Of a stretch of DNA of 64,000 nucleotides, positions 10,321 through 18,658 are shown piece by piece. The stretch's first letter is position 1. Each line of letters begins with the position of its first letter. This DNA is from Agarivorans sp. Alg241-V36 (GTDB lineage: Bacteria; Pseudomonadota; Gammaproteobacteria; Enterobacterales; Celerinatantimonadaceae): contig NZ_UNRE01000001.1 of assembly GCF_900537085.1 (NCBI RefSeq), forward strand, positions 811,163-875,162. The letters are read 5' to 3'. The notes under the pieces are model-generated. The model saw nothing but the letters and a program-made list of their open reading frames with translations. It was not told the DNA's origin and made no database searches. The position numbers and the translations under genes were made by a program.

Positions 10321-10953
10321 ATGAAAAATATTATTGCTCATCGAGGATTTTGGTTTGATATTGCAGAACAAAATACACAAGTGGCCTTTGAACGAGCTCT
10401 TTCTAATAAGTTTGGTATTGAAACTGATTTAAGGGATCATGATGGTTTCGTTGTTATCAGTCATGATATGCCTGATTCGCAATCTATGAGTTATAATGAG
10501 TTTCTAACGACATGTAGCAGATATGACAGGCAATTAGTATTAGCACTAAATATAAAATCTGATGGTTTACAAGCCTTATTAAAGCAATCTGAAATTAGAA
10601 ATTCACACTTTTACTTTGATATGTCTGTGCCGGATATGTTGGGTTTTCACAAACAGCAATTACCTACATACAGCCGCTACTCAGATATTGAAACGGTACC
10701 ATCTCTATATAAAGAGAGTCCTGGGATTTGGCTAGATAATTTCAGAGACGAAACCTTAGATCTAGATGCTCTAAAACGGTTTCTTATTGACAAAAAGTCA
10801 GTCGTGTTAGTTTCTCCAGAGTTACATAATAGGGATAAAACTGGCTATTGGGAATCCTTGAAAAAATTTATAAATAGAAACCAGCAGTGGAGTGAATTAA
10901 TAGGATTATGTACAGATTATCCTTCGAAAGCAAGAGAGTATTTTTATGACTAA
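10321..10953 (+). CDS. Glycerophosphodiester phosphodiesterase-like (GDPD/PI-PLC fold) protein
   Basis: A 210-residue cytoplasmic-type protein with no signal peptide. Catalytic features of the GDPD family are visible: 'IAHRG' (His7, Arg8), 'GIETDLRDH' (Glu34 and Asp36 as metal ligands) and 'VISHDM' (His48). It is shorter than classical GlpQ, and the C-terminal half diverges. It overlaps the next gene (HAD phosphatase) by 8 bases and leads a cassette of HAD, two nucleotidyltransferases and a cupin. It may therefore act on a phosphodiester intermediate or a sugar-linked glycerol phosphate rather than in lipid turnover. That substrate idea is inference from context; the fold call rests on the motifs. 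Confidence 0.7.
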   Translation: MKNIIAHRGFWFDIAEQNTQVAFERALSNKFGIETDLRDHDGFVVISHDMPDSQSMSYNEFLTTCSRYDRQLVLALNIKSDGLQALLKQSEIRNSHFYFDMSVPDMLGFHKQQLPTYSRYSDIETVPSLYKESPGIWLDNFRDETLDLDALKRFLIDKKSVVLVSPELHNRDKTGYWESLKKFINRNQQWSELIGLCTDYPSKAREYFYD

Positions 10954-11581
10954 GAACATTAAAGCGGTCATCTTTGATATGGACGGCGTTCTAATTGACG
11001 CTAAAGATTGGCATTATGATGCTTTAAATAAAGCTCTAGAAATCTTTGGCCTAACAATCAGTAGGCATGATCACCTAACGACTTTTGATGGTTTATCTAC
11101 AGGGCAGAAACTGAAGATGTTGTCTAAGGTTCATGTTCTCCCTGAATCGTTACATGACTTTATAAACGAAATGAAGCAACAATATACGATGGATATCACT
11201 CATCAGTTATGCAAGCCTATATTTCATCATCAGTTTGCGTTGTCTAAGTTGAAAGAGAATGGTTACCAGCTAGCTGTCGCTTCTAACTCTATTCGGAATA
11301 CCGTTAAAGTTATGATGGAAAAGTCTGCATTGATGGAGTATCTCGATTTTTATTTATCAAACCAAGACGTATTGAAAAGCAAGCCTGACCCTGAAATTTA
11401 TGACTTGGCAATTTCAAGATTGGGACTCAAACCGGAAGAGTGTTTGATTGTTGAAGATAATGAAAATGGTTTAAAAGCTGCTTATGCATCAGGGGCTCAT
11501 GTATTGAAAGTCGATACTATTCATGATGTTAATTTTGACAATATTACTCGCTTTATTAATGAGGTTGAATCATATGCTTAA
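10946..11581 (+). CDS. HAD-family phosphatase / beta-phosphoglucomutase-like
   Basis: A 211-residue HAD hydrolase with all four motifs: I 'FDMDGVLID' (nucleophile Asp11, Asp13), II 'VASNS', III Lys in 'SKPDPEIYD', and IV 'IVEDNENGLKAA'. The helical cap after motif I is of the beta-phosphoglucomutase/phosphatase class. It overlaps the GDPD-like gene upstream by 8 bases and the nucleotidyltransferase gene downstream (ATG 11574), so the three are translationally coupled. In a nucleotide-sugar pathway such an enzyme would remove a phosphate from, or isomerise, a sugar or polyol phosphate. The actual substrate is unknown. Confidence 0.8.
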   Translation: MTKNIKAVIFDMDGVLIDAKDWHYDALNKALEIFGLTISRHDHLTTFDGLSTGQKLKMLSKVHVLPESLHDFINEMKQQYTMDITHQLCKPIFHHQFALSKLKENGYQLAVASNSIRNTVKVMMEKSALMEYLDFYLSNQDVLKSKPDPEIYDLAISRLGLKPEECLIVEDNENGLKAAYASGAHVLKVDTIHDVNFDNITRFINEVESYA

Positions 11582-12665
11582 TATTCTAGTTCCTCTTTCC
11601 GGGGCGAGTACGTTTAAAGTGTCTAAGGAAAACAAGTTTCCGAGGATATTAAATGATGTAAATGGGAAACTTTTAATAGAACGAGCTGCAAAGCCGTTTC
11701 TAGACTTAAAGTTAGCCAATCAAATAACTGTTGCTCTCCCTCAGCCGGCAGCAAGTAAATACCAATTAAATAACGTACTAAAATTGTTGGGCAGCCATAT
11801 TAAGAGTTGTGCAATTAATGGTAATACACAAGGGTCCGCTTGTTCAGCGTTACTCGCAATTGAGGAGCTTCAGCTTGACGCTCCGTTGGTTATTGCAAGT
11901 TTTGAACAAGTGCTTGATTTTGATATCAATGAACATATACAAGGCTTTATTGATGATGGGGTTGATGCAGGAGTGTTTACCTTCGAGGCAATGCACCCTA
12001 AGTGGTCTTTTGTTAAGGTCGATGAGCATAACTTTGTAACACAAGCCGCAGAAAAAATGCCAATAAGTAACAAAGCAATTGCTGGCCTATATTATTTTAG
12101 GTCAGCAAGAATCTTTGTAGAGTCCGCCAAAGCTATGATTCGTAAAGATGTAAAAACTAACGGAAGTTTTTTCATTGCTCCTACATTGAACGAGATTATA
12201 TTGAATGAAGGAAAGGTTAAAGCAGTTGATATTGACAAATCGCGCTACTTTCATGTTACGGATGAGCACGAGCTCAGCAGCTATGAACAAAAATTAATAG
12301 AAAACAATGATAAACTAAAGTCACGAATTTACCATAAAACCAAAGAATATGTCGCAGCTTTTAATAGCAAATCGATTGAGTTAATCCTGCCTTTTTTATC
12401 CAATGACTTCGTATTAGTTGACCCTTCAGGTGAATTCAAAGGGAAGTCTGTAGCTAAAGAATATATTGAAGGTATTTTTAATGTTACTCAGAGACTAAAC
12501 TTTAATGCTATAAATATACACCAAACTACCAGTATGTATTCAGTAATAGAATTCGAATTAGTTCTTGATGGAAAAAAACTCGTGGGTACAGATATAATAA
12601 AATGGAATAACGAATTAAAAATGGAAGAAATGAAAGCTTATCTTTATGAGAATGCCGATGAATAA
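11574..12665 (+). CDS. Nucleotidyltransferase-like protein fused to an NTF2/SnoaL-like domain
   Basis: About 363 residues from the ATG at 11574, which overlaps the HAD stop by 8 bases; the longer frame from 11523 would add 17 residues inside the HAD gene and is unlikely. The N-terminal 230 residues resemble sugar nucleotidyltransferases ('MLNILVPLSG', 'VNGKLLIERA', 'PLVIASFEQVLDFDI', 'APTLNEII'). However, the glycine-rich NTP loop (G-x-G-x-R) is replaced by 'LSGASTFK', and the usual Asp of the metal site reads 'SFEQ'. The last 110 residues look like an NTF2/SnoaL-type fold ('YVAAFNSKSIELILPFLS', 'VLVDPSGEFKG'). Catalysis as a classical nucleotidyltransferase is doubtful; a regulatory or altered function is possible. 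Compare the canonical copy at 12982. Confidence 0.65.
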   Translation: MLNILVPLSGASTFKVSKENKFPRILNDVNGKLLIERAAKPFLDLKLANQITVALPQPAASKYQLNNVLKLLGSHIKSCAINGNTQGSACSALLAIEELQLDAPLVIASFEQVLDFDINEHIQGFIDDGVDAGVFTFEAMHPKWSFVKVDEHNFVTQAAEKMPISNKAIAGLYYFRSARIFVESAKAMIRKDVKTNGSFFIAPTLNEIILNEGKVKAVDIDKSRYFHVTDEHELSSYEQKLIENNDKLKSRIYHKTKEYVAAFNSKSIELILPFLSNDFVLVDPSGEFKGKSVAKEYIEGIFNVTQRLNFNAINIHQTTSMYSVIEFELVLDGKKLVGTDIIKWNNELKMEEMKAYLYENADE

Positions 12666-12981
12666 ATATAATATTAGTGATTTTGTTCGTGGGTGGATCG
12701 TTGGTGGCTTCGAGCCAACATTATTCAACACTACTGACGTCGAGTTTGCCATTCAAGAGTTTAAGAAGGGCGATAAGGAAGCTAACCATTGCCACAAAAT
12801 TGCCACAGAAATTACTGTAATTGTACAAGGTAAGGCTTTAATGAAAGATATGATATTGAATAAAGGTGATATTGTTAAGATCTCCCCTGGCGAATATACA
12901 AATTTTGAAGCATTAGAAGATACAACAACCGCAGTAATAAAATTACCAGGTGCGCTTAATGATAAATATCTGGAGGAGTAA
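12658..12981 (+). CDS. Small cupin-domain protein
   Basis: About 107 residues forming one cupin barrel. Motif 1 is visible as 'KKGDKEANHCHKIATEITVIVQG', cut here to its key residues His, His and Glu, and motif 2 as 'LNKGDIVKISPGEYTNFEA'. Three in-frame ATGs (12646, 12652, 12658) lie over the end of the upstream gene; 12658 is chosen because it gives the natural 'MNKYNISDF' start. The stop abuts the next ATG. Cupins here could be epimerases, metal-binding sensors or sugar-binding proteins; nothing in the sequence decides between them. It is coupled to the nucleotidyltransferases on both sides, so a role in making the same activated compound is inferred. Confidence 0.7.
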   Translation: MNKYNISDFVRGWIVGGFEPTLFNTTDVEFAIQEFKKGDKEANHCHKIATEITVIVQGKALMKDMILNKGDIVKISPGEYTNFEALEDTTTAVIKLPGALNDKYLEE

Positions 12982-13734
12982 ATGTTAAATATTGTAGTTC
13001 CAATGGCTGGTCGTGGCAGCAGGTTTGCTGATGCAGGGTATACAGACCCTAAGCCACTGATTGATGTACATGGTAAGCACATGATAGAAGTAGTTATTAA
13101 CAACTTAACTCCAAGTTGTAAACACCGATTTATTTTTGTCTGCCAGGAAGAGCATGTAAAAGCTTACAAATTGGAAGCTATATTTGCTAGAGCATGTGAA
13201 AATTTTGAAATAGTTTCAATTAATGGTGTTACCGAAGGTGCAGCTATTACGGTACTAAAGGCTCGCGACTATTTTGATAATGACCATCCATTAATGATTG
13301 CGAATTCAGACCAATGGGTTGATCTTAATATTAATGATTATTTACAAGATATGGAACAACGTAACCTCGATGGTAGTATGTTAACAATGAAAGCTGACGA
13401 TCCAAAATGGTCTTATGCAAAAGTTGATAGCCGAGGTGCTGTTTCTGAAGTGGTTGAAAAAGTTGTGATATCAGATGAAGCAACTGTAGGTATTTATAAC
13501 TTCGCTAAAGGAAGTGATTTTTGTCACTTTGCTGACTCTATGATCGAGCAAGACATTAGAAGCAATGGTGAATTCTACGTAGCGCCTGTTTACAGCTTCA
13601 TGGCCGATAAAGATCAAGATATAGGTATATATAATATTGGTGAAGAAGCTAAAGGTATGTATGGCTTAGGAATACCTAGTGACTTAACTTTATTTTTGTC
13701 TTTAAAAATATCCACTAAAGCGACTGATTTCTAG
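12982..13734 (+). CDS. Sugar-phosphate nucleotidyltransferase
   Basis: A 250-residue enzyme expected to activate a sugar or polyol phosphate with an NTP. Unlike its neighbour at 11574 it keeps the NTP-binding loop 'MAGRGSRFADAGY' (8-20), followed by 'DPKPLIDVHGK', the metal-site 'IANSDQWVD', a 'SYAKVD' strand and 'EVVEKV'. A ribosome site GGAGGA precedes the ATG, which directly follows the cupin stop. It shares general plan and some phrases with the 11574 protein, so one may have arisen from the other by duplication. Which nucleotide and sugar it uses cannot be told; cytidylyl- and guanylyltransferases of capsule loci look similar. Confidence 0.8.
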   Translation: MLNIVVPMAGRGSRFADAGYTDPKPLIDVHGKHMIEVVINNLTPSCKHRFIFVCQEEHVKAYKLEAIFARACENFEIVSINGVTEGAAITVLKARDYFDNDHPLMIANSDQWVDLNINDYLQDMEQRNLDGSMLTMKADDPKWSYAKVDSRGAVSEVVEKVVISDEATVGIYNFAKGSDFCHFADSMIEQDIRSNGEFYVAPVYSFMADKDQDIGIYNIGEEAKGMYGLGIPSDLTLFLSLKISTKATDF

Positions 13735-13735
13735 A

Positions 13736-14698
13736 ATGTTACGATATATACTAAAAAATAACTTTAGATCACTTAAGTCTTTCCTCGCGCTACAGAAACA
13801 AAAGAAAGAACAGGTATTCGAATTAACTTTGAACGGTGGTTTTGGGGATATTATTCTAGACAGCCAGTTTTTATTAACATTAAGAGAGCAATACCCGAAA
13901 GCCACAATAAATGTTTATTATAGGGATGATGAGGCGGTAGCCGAACCTTCAAGCTTTAGTTGGGGAAAAACAAGGCATTACACTTCAAAGGATGGCGTAA
14001 GCTGCAATCCGATCACAGAGTGGTTAGAAGCTTTAAATTGTGTTGATACGTATACGGGCTGTAATATCGATAAGCTGGAACGAGGGATTCGAGTCTTCCC
14101 TGAGTCATTCCACAAATTTTTTGGCGGATATTGGACTCCCAATGAATTTAATAACAAAGTAAATACTATTATATTTAAGAATAGTAAATCTACTAATACA
14201 CTAGAGCATTTTAATGAATTGTTGTTTAATAAATGTGTGCCTATTGTAGCGTTACATTTAAGAAGAAATGCACAAAAAATAGTAGAAATGGCTTGTGTTA
14301 TACAAGATGAATTCCCGGATGTTCATTTCGTTTTACTGGGTTCTTCAGAACATCAAACTGTGCCAGACACAAATATGTTAAAAAATAAGACCTCATTGAT
14401 TGATAGTTATTCTAAAGGGCTTAGCACTCTAGAGCTATTGTCTATTACACAACGGTTCGATTTATTTATCGGAGGGCGAGGAGGCTTTGAACTATTTCAC
14501 TGGTTATCAGAAACTCCCTCAGTCTGTTTTTTCGATGATATGGGAAAAAGGGAGATAGAACAATTATGGTGGCATCCATCGCTCTGGATAAATAATAAAA
14601 TTAATAAGCTTTACTTCTCAGATTCAAAGCTCCTTGATGTGCTTGACCATATAAATAGATCTAAGGTATTAGAATGTTCCAAAGACTATTACCATTAA
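13736..14698 (+). CDS. Putative glycosyltransferase, GT9/heptosyltransferase-like
   Basis: A 320-residue soluble protein. 'ELTLNGGFGDIILDSQFLLT' near residues 28-47 matches the N-terminal glycine-rich GD.. loop of the ADP-heptose transferase (GT9) class. The C-terminal 'FVLLGSSEH' and 'FIGGRGGFELFHWLSE' resemble its nucleotide-sugar site. No signal peptide or membrane segment is present. It lies between the nucleotidyltransferase and the flippase and overlaps the latter by 25 bases. A glycosyltransferase role in the repeat unit is the most likely reading, but the match is partial and the donor is unknown. Confidence 0.55.
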   Translation: MLRYILKNNFRSLKSFLALQKQKKEQVFELTLNGGFGDIILDSQFLLTLREQYPKATINVYYRDDEAVAEPSSFSWGKTRHYTSKDGVSCNPITEWLEALNCVDTYTGCNIDKLERGIRVFPESFHKFFGGYWTPNEFNNKVNTIIFKNSKSTNTLEHFNELLFNKCVPIVALHLRRNAQKIVEMACVIQDEFPDVHFVLLGSSEHQTVPDTNMLKNKTSLIDSYSKGLSTLELLSITQRFDLFIGGRGGFELFHWLSETPSVCFFDDMGKREIEQLWWHPSLWINNKINKLYFSDSKLLDVLDHINRSKVLECSKDYYH

Positions 14699-15858
14699 TA
14701 TCAATTTCTTCTATAATTATTGCTCAGTTAGCCACATTTATACTATTTTATTTTTTTGATAAAGGGATCGCAGGTAAGATTGGAATTGCCTATTTGTGGG
14801 CTAACTTTTCCGCACGAATAGTCTTTTTGGGAGGAGAGCAATCATTAGTCAAACGGCTGCTGGCGTCAGAGCTATCCGAGTATACTACTGGCTTTTCACT
14901 TTACGCGACTATCACTTCTATCTTATTTTTAAGTTCAATTCCGTTAGTGTTTTTGTTTGGAGATTTAGTAAATTTAGATAAGGTCGAGTACTTATTTATA
15001 ATGACATTTCTCATGCTTTTGGCTTTACAATGGCTCGAGATTTTTTCTAAGGTAGAGGGGCTTTATCACTTATACCAAATAGTACTTCTTGTCACTGCAA
15101 TATTATTGGTGGCTAGCTATCTTATGGCTTATTTCTTTGATGAGAATAGTTTGTTTATTCTTATTTTAGGGCAGCGCATAGTTGGATTGATTATCACCCT
15201 TACTATATTGTTTTGGCTGTTTAAATCCTTTGTTAATAAATTTTCTCTACAAGGTTGGAGGCAGATACTTAAAAGTGATTATGGATTTATTTTATTATTA
15301 ACAATTTCTCTCATTAATGTTTTTGTTGATAGGATGTTTATATCAGCTAAAGTCGAACCAGATACTTACGCTGATTACATGATTATTGTAGCTATATACT
15401 CACTGGCTATTATGCCTAAGTCGTTATTAGCTAATCAGTATTTGGTGTTACTGAAAACTGATATGGAAGGATACTTTAATACGGTTAGAAAAATATCTGC
15501 CATCTACGTACCCATACTCCTACTTCTGGGGTTCATGGCTTACTGGGTCGTCACAGTTTACCTTCTTGTTAACTACGAGTTTATGCCTGGCATCTATGGT
15601 GTGTTGGCTATTTCTGCAGTGGTTGAGGTTTTACTGGGGCCTGCTGGCATGGTAAATTCTTTTAAATATCATCCTAAATATAATTTGATTCCCGAAATTA
15701 CAGGTATTGTTACATTCTTGCTTATTCTTTTATTGAATAACATATTTGGTTCACCTTCTGCAGAAGGTTTTTTATCTGTAGTAATCGCCATGGCTATTTC
15801 CAAGGTCGTTATTGCATATACAAAGTTAGTTACATTAAAAAGGTTACAGATTCACTAA
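14674..15858 (+). CDS. Polysaccharide flippase-like membrane protein (Wzx candidate)
   Basis: A 394-residue integral membrane protein with about ten to twelve hydrophobic segments and few charged residues between them. 'GIAYLWANFSARIVFLGGEQ' near the N-terminus and 'DRMFISAKVEPDTYADYMI' in the middle resemble Wzx/MOP-family exporters. It would move undecaprenyl-linked repeat units across the inner membrane. It is short for a Wzx and distant in sequence, so the call rests on topology and on its position among glycosyltransferases. A separate flippase at 33192 serves the second locus. The start overlaps the previous gene; its stop abuts the next ATG. Confidence 0.65.
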   Translation: MFQRLLPLISISSIIIAQLATFILFYFFDKGIAGKIGIAYLWANFSARIVFLGGEQSLVKRLLASELSEYTTGFSLYATITSILFLSSIPLVFLFGDLVNLDKVEYLFIMTFLMLLALQWLEIFSKVEGLYHLYQIVLLVTAILLVASYLMAYFFDENSLFILILGQRIVGLIITLTILFWLFKSFVNKFSLQGWRQILKSDYGFILLLTISLINVFVDRMFISAKVEPDTYADYMIIVAIYSLAIMPKSLLANQYLVLLKTDMEGYFNTVRKISAIYVPILLLLGFMAYWVVTVYLLVNYEFMPGIYGVLAISAVVEVLLGPAGMVNSFKYHPKYNLIPEITGIVTFLLILLLNNIFGSPSAEGFLSVVIAMAISKVVIAYTKLVTLKRLQIH

Positions 15859-16806
15859 ATGATTACATTATTCGATACAAGTATAGCGTCAAAAAATGTA
15901 GGCGACTTTATTATTATGGACGCTGTGAACGAGCAGCTGGCAAATATTATTCCTTTTGAGCAGATAGTTACTCTGCCTACCCATGATACTTTTGGGCGAG
16001 AAGGGCGACGGGTACTAAATTTATCTGAGTACTCAATCGTAGGGGGGACAAATTTATTATCATCTCATTTGCTTAGATATCAGCAATGGAAGTTCGGGGC
16101 TAAGGACCTGTTGACTCTAAATCATGCGGTTCTAATGGGTGTCGGTTGGTGGCAGTACCAAAACTCTCCCGACTTATATTCTAGAACAGTCTGGAATCGT
16201 GTGCTTAATAAAAAAATGCTGCACTCCGTTCGTGATTCATTCACTGAAAAGCAACTTTCTAAAATGGGCATTAAGAATGTTATTAATACTAGCTGTTCTA
16301 CTATGTGGGGGCTAACACCTGAGCATTGCAAAAAAATCAACCAATCTAAAAGCAACAATGTTGTTGTGACCTTAACCGACTACAACCGTGATCCTAATGC
16401 AGATCTTAAATTGATTAATTGTCTATTAGATAACTATTCTGAAGTAAGCTTCTGGCCACAAGGTAGTGGTGATGTAAGTTATTTCGAATCTCTGCACTCA
16501 TTATTTAAGCGTAATGTGACATTGCTAAATCCTAGTCTCACATGCTTAAATAACGCATTATCTAATGCCGATGTAGATTACGTAGGTACGCGACTGCATG
16601 CTGGCATTAGAGCTTTGCAATACAAAAAACGTACTATTATCATCGGGATCGATAATAGGGCAATTGAAAAATCTATTGACTTCAATCTCACAGTTTTAAA
16701 AAGAACGGACATTGAGAAGTTGAACGCTTTAATTAATAAAGAAATCGAAACTAAAATTAGAATTCCGTTTGAAAATATTCAAACTTGGAAATCTCAGTTT
16801 GTTTAG
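15859..16806 (+). CDS. Polysaccharide pyruvyl transferase family protein
   Basis: A 315-residue protein of the PS_pyruv_trans family (CsaB/WcaK/EpsI type). Such enzymes move pyruvate from phosphoenolpyruvate onto a sugar as a ketal. Visible family features are the N-terminal 'NVGDFIIMDAVNEQL', 'GGTNLLSSH' and 'HAVLMGVGWW', and the C-terminal 'YVGTRLHAGIRALQYKKRTIIIG' region, in which the R-LHA..AL core is characteristic. The ATG directly follows the flippase stop. If active it would give the polymer an acidic ketal group. It is followed by a 650-base gap without a gene. Confidence 0.75.
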   Translation: MITLFDTSIASKNVGDFIIMDAVNEQLANIIPFEQIVTLPTHDTFGREGRRVLNLSEYSIVGGTNLLSSHLLRYQQWKFGAKDLLTLNHAVLMGVGWWQYQNSPDLYSRTVWNRVLNKKMLHSVRDSFTEKQLSKMGIKNVINTSCSTMWGLTPEHCKKINQSKSNNVVVTLTDYNRDPNADLKLINCLLDNYSEVSFWPQGSGDVSYFESLHSLFKRNVTLLNPSLTCLNNALSNADVDYVGTRLHAGIRALQYKKRTIIIGIDNRAIEKSIDFNLTVLKRTDIEKLNALINKEIETKIRIPFENIQTWKSQFV

Positions 16807-17455
16807 TTATAAAATTGATGTTAATGCAAATTAACTTTAATCAACTAAGTTTACTCGCAGAAGTAAGTGTGCAAATTCCAGATTATTGTGCTTTACCAGA
16901 GGATAAGCAATAGTCATAGATTTTCGAGGGGAAAGTGCGTTGTATACTGAAATTAGTGAATTATATATAATCACAGTAGCGTTCAATAAAACTCTGAGAA
17001 AAAGTGGTCTGAAGCTAAAATAGTTGTTGCTGTGGATATATAGAAGTTTAAAAGGAAAAGGAAGTTATGAATCTTTGTACCATATTCCCAGACTATCCGT
17101 CTTTAGGGTTGACCTCAAAAATGATAAGAAGTCAATAGCGCATTGAGAACCTGCGGCACTGAATATAGTTCGTTATTTTCAAATAAGATCAGCAACGTAT
17201 TTATGAATTTGATTAAGCGTTGAACATAGCTTGTAGTAAACACATTAAGCAGAACTTTTTCCAAGAATCCGACGAGTATTAGTCAGTACTTAAGAAGATG
17301 AAAAAGCTACGTGGGATAATGATTAAAGAGCTTTCGTTCTCTTTCACTAGCTTAACAAAGCATATACATGCCCATGGTAATCTAATGAATAGTAACCTAC
17401 GCTATTTTGTTTAAATAAATACACTTAACGTTAGTTAAGTGAGATTGAGAATAAA
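16807..17455. other. Decayed intergenic stretch
   Basis: About 650 bases with no intact gene in any frame. Several short runs of plausible coding sequence are broken by stops, for example a 23-codon frame from an ATG near 17067 and one near 17299. This suggests a decayed gene or genes, but none is recognisable by eye. The last 35 bases hold a perfect hairpin just before the next gene. Base composition is AT-rich like its neighbours. Confidence 0.5.
17422..17441. promoter_or_regulatory. Perfect 8-bp hairpin before a glycosyltransferase
   Basis: CACTTAAC (17422-17429) and GTTAAGTG (17434-17441) pair perfectly around GTTA, ending 14 bases before the ATG at 17456. No T run follows. It could be an operator palindrome or an mRNA hairpin that affects translation of the next gene. 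Confidence 0.45.
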
Positions 17456-18658
17456 ATGAAAGTTTTAATAGTAAATACATCTGATATAAATGGAGGTGCC
17501 GCTCGTGCAGCGTATCGTCTTCATCAAGCATTGTTAGCGCAAGAAATTGATTGCAAAATGTTAGTTCAAAACAAAAAGAGTGATGATTATACTGTTGTCG
17601 GTCCAGTATCACTATATGAAAAAGTGCTTAGCAAGCTGAGGCCGTTCTTTGATGCTTTACCGTGTCTATTTATCGAAAATAAGGCATCGACCTTATTCAG
17701 TAACTCCTGGTTACCATCTGGTAAAATCATACAAAAGATAAATTCGATGAAGCCCGATATTGTGCATCTTCATTGGGTCAATGACGGTATGATTCGAGTT
17801 GAGGACTTAAAAAAAATCAATGCTCCCATTGTTTGGAGTTTACATGATGCTTGGCCCTTAAGTGGAGGCTGGCATTATGAGGAGACTCAAGTTAGTAACG
17901 CCCAAAGAAAATTAGATATTAAGATTTTTAATAGAAAGAAAAAAACATACTCTAAAATTGAAAATATGTCTATTGTCGGATTAAGTCGCTGGATCCAAGA
18001 TTGCGCTAATAATAGCCCCGCCTTTAATGGGAAAAAAATTATTAATTTACCTAACCCCATTAATACAGAAATATATAAACCGATTGATAAAAAAGTATCT
18101 CGTCAATTGTGGGGACTGCCCGAAGATAAAAAACTAGTTCTTTTTGGAGCTATAGCAGCTACTAGTGATCCGCGAAAAGGATTTAAAGAACTATCAGATG
18201 CATTATCAAAACTAAATAGGTCTGATATTGAATTTGTTGTCTTTGGTTCAAGTAAACCTTTAACTCCTCCTGACTTAGGGTGTAAGGTACATTATGTAGG
18301 TATGTTGTCTGATGATGTTAGTTTAGTTAGTTTGTACAGTGCTGTAGATGTGATGGTAGTACCTAGCCTACAAGAAAACTTATCGAATGCAATAATGGAA
18401 AGTCTATCTTGCGCAACACCAGTTGTTGGTTTTGATATAGGAGGAAATAGTGATCTGATTGAGCATAAGGTTAATGGTTATTTAGCTCAAGAGTTAAATA
18501 CTAAAGACCTAGCATTTGGTATTGAGTGGTGTCTTGATAATTCAAATTATGAAATGCTTTCTAGTAGAGGCAGAGAAAAAGTTTTAAAATATTTCGATAG
18601 TAAAGTTGTAGCTAAAAAGTACGTTGAAGTATATAAAAGTAAGTTGTGTAAGGGGTAA
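17456..18658 (+). CDS. Glycosyltransferase family 4 (WcaC-like)
   Basis: A 400-residue retaining glycosyltransferase of GT-B fold. The N-terminus 'NTSDINGGAARAAYRLHQAL' is typical of the WcaC-like group in colanic-type clusters. The donor-site EX7E motif is visible in 'QENLSNAIMESLSCATPVVGF', with 'GGNSDLI' following. The middle holds 'IVHLHWVNDG' and 'WSLHDAWPLSGG', which also recur in that group. Its stop overlaps the next ATG by one base, so the two glycosyltransferases are translationally coupled. With GDP-fucose and GDP-mannose made upstream, those are candidate donors, but this is inference. Confidence 0.85.
   Translation: MKVLIVNTSDINGGAARAAYRLHQALLAQEIDCKMLVQNKKSDDYTVVGPVSLYEKVLSKLRPFFDALPCLFIENKASTLFSNSWLPSGKIIQKINSMKPDIVHLHWVNDGMIRVEDLKKINAPIVWSLHDAWPLSGGWHYEETQVSNAQRKLDIKIFNRKKKTYSKIENMSIVGLSRWIQDCANNSPAFNGKKIINLPNPINTEIYKPIDKKVSRQLWGLPEDKKLVLFGAIAATSDPRKGFKELSDALSKLNRSDIEFVVFGSSKPLTPPDLGCKVHYVGMLSDDVSLVSLYSAVDVMVVPSLQENLSNAIMESLSCATPVVGFDIGGNSDLIEHKVNGYLAQELNTKDLAFGIEWCLDNSNYEMLSSRGREKVLKYFDSKVVAKKYVEVYKSKLCKG

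Noticed and set aside
10321-16806. Anti-phage defence island
   Set aside because: The nucleotidyltransferase, HAD and cupin genes are of sugar-activation types and lie between clear polysaccharide genes; no nuclease, toxin or sensor typical of defence was seen.
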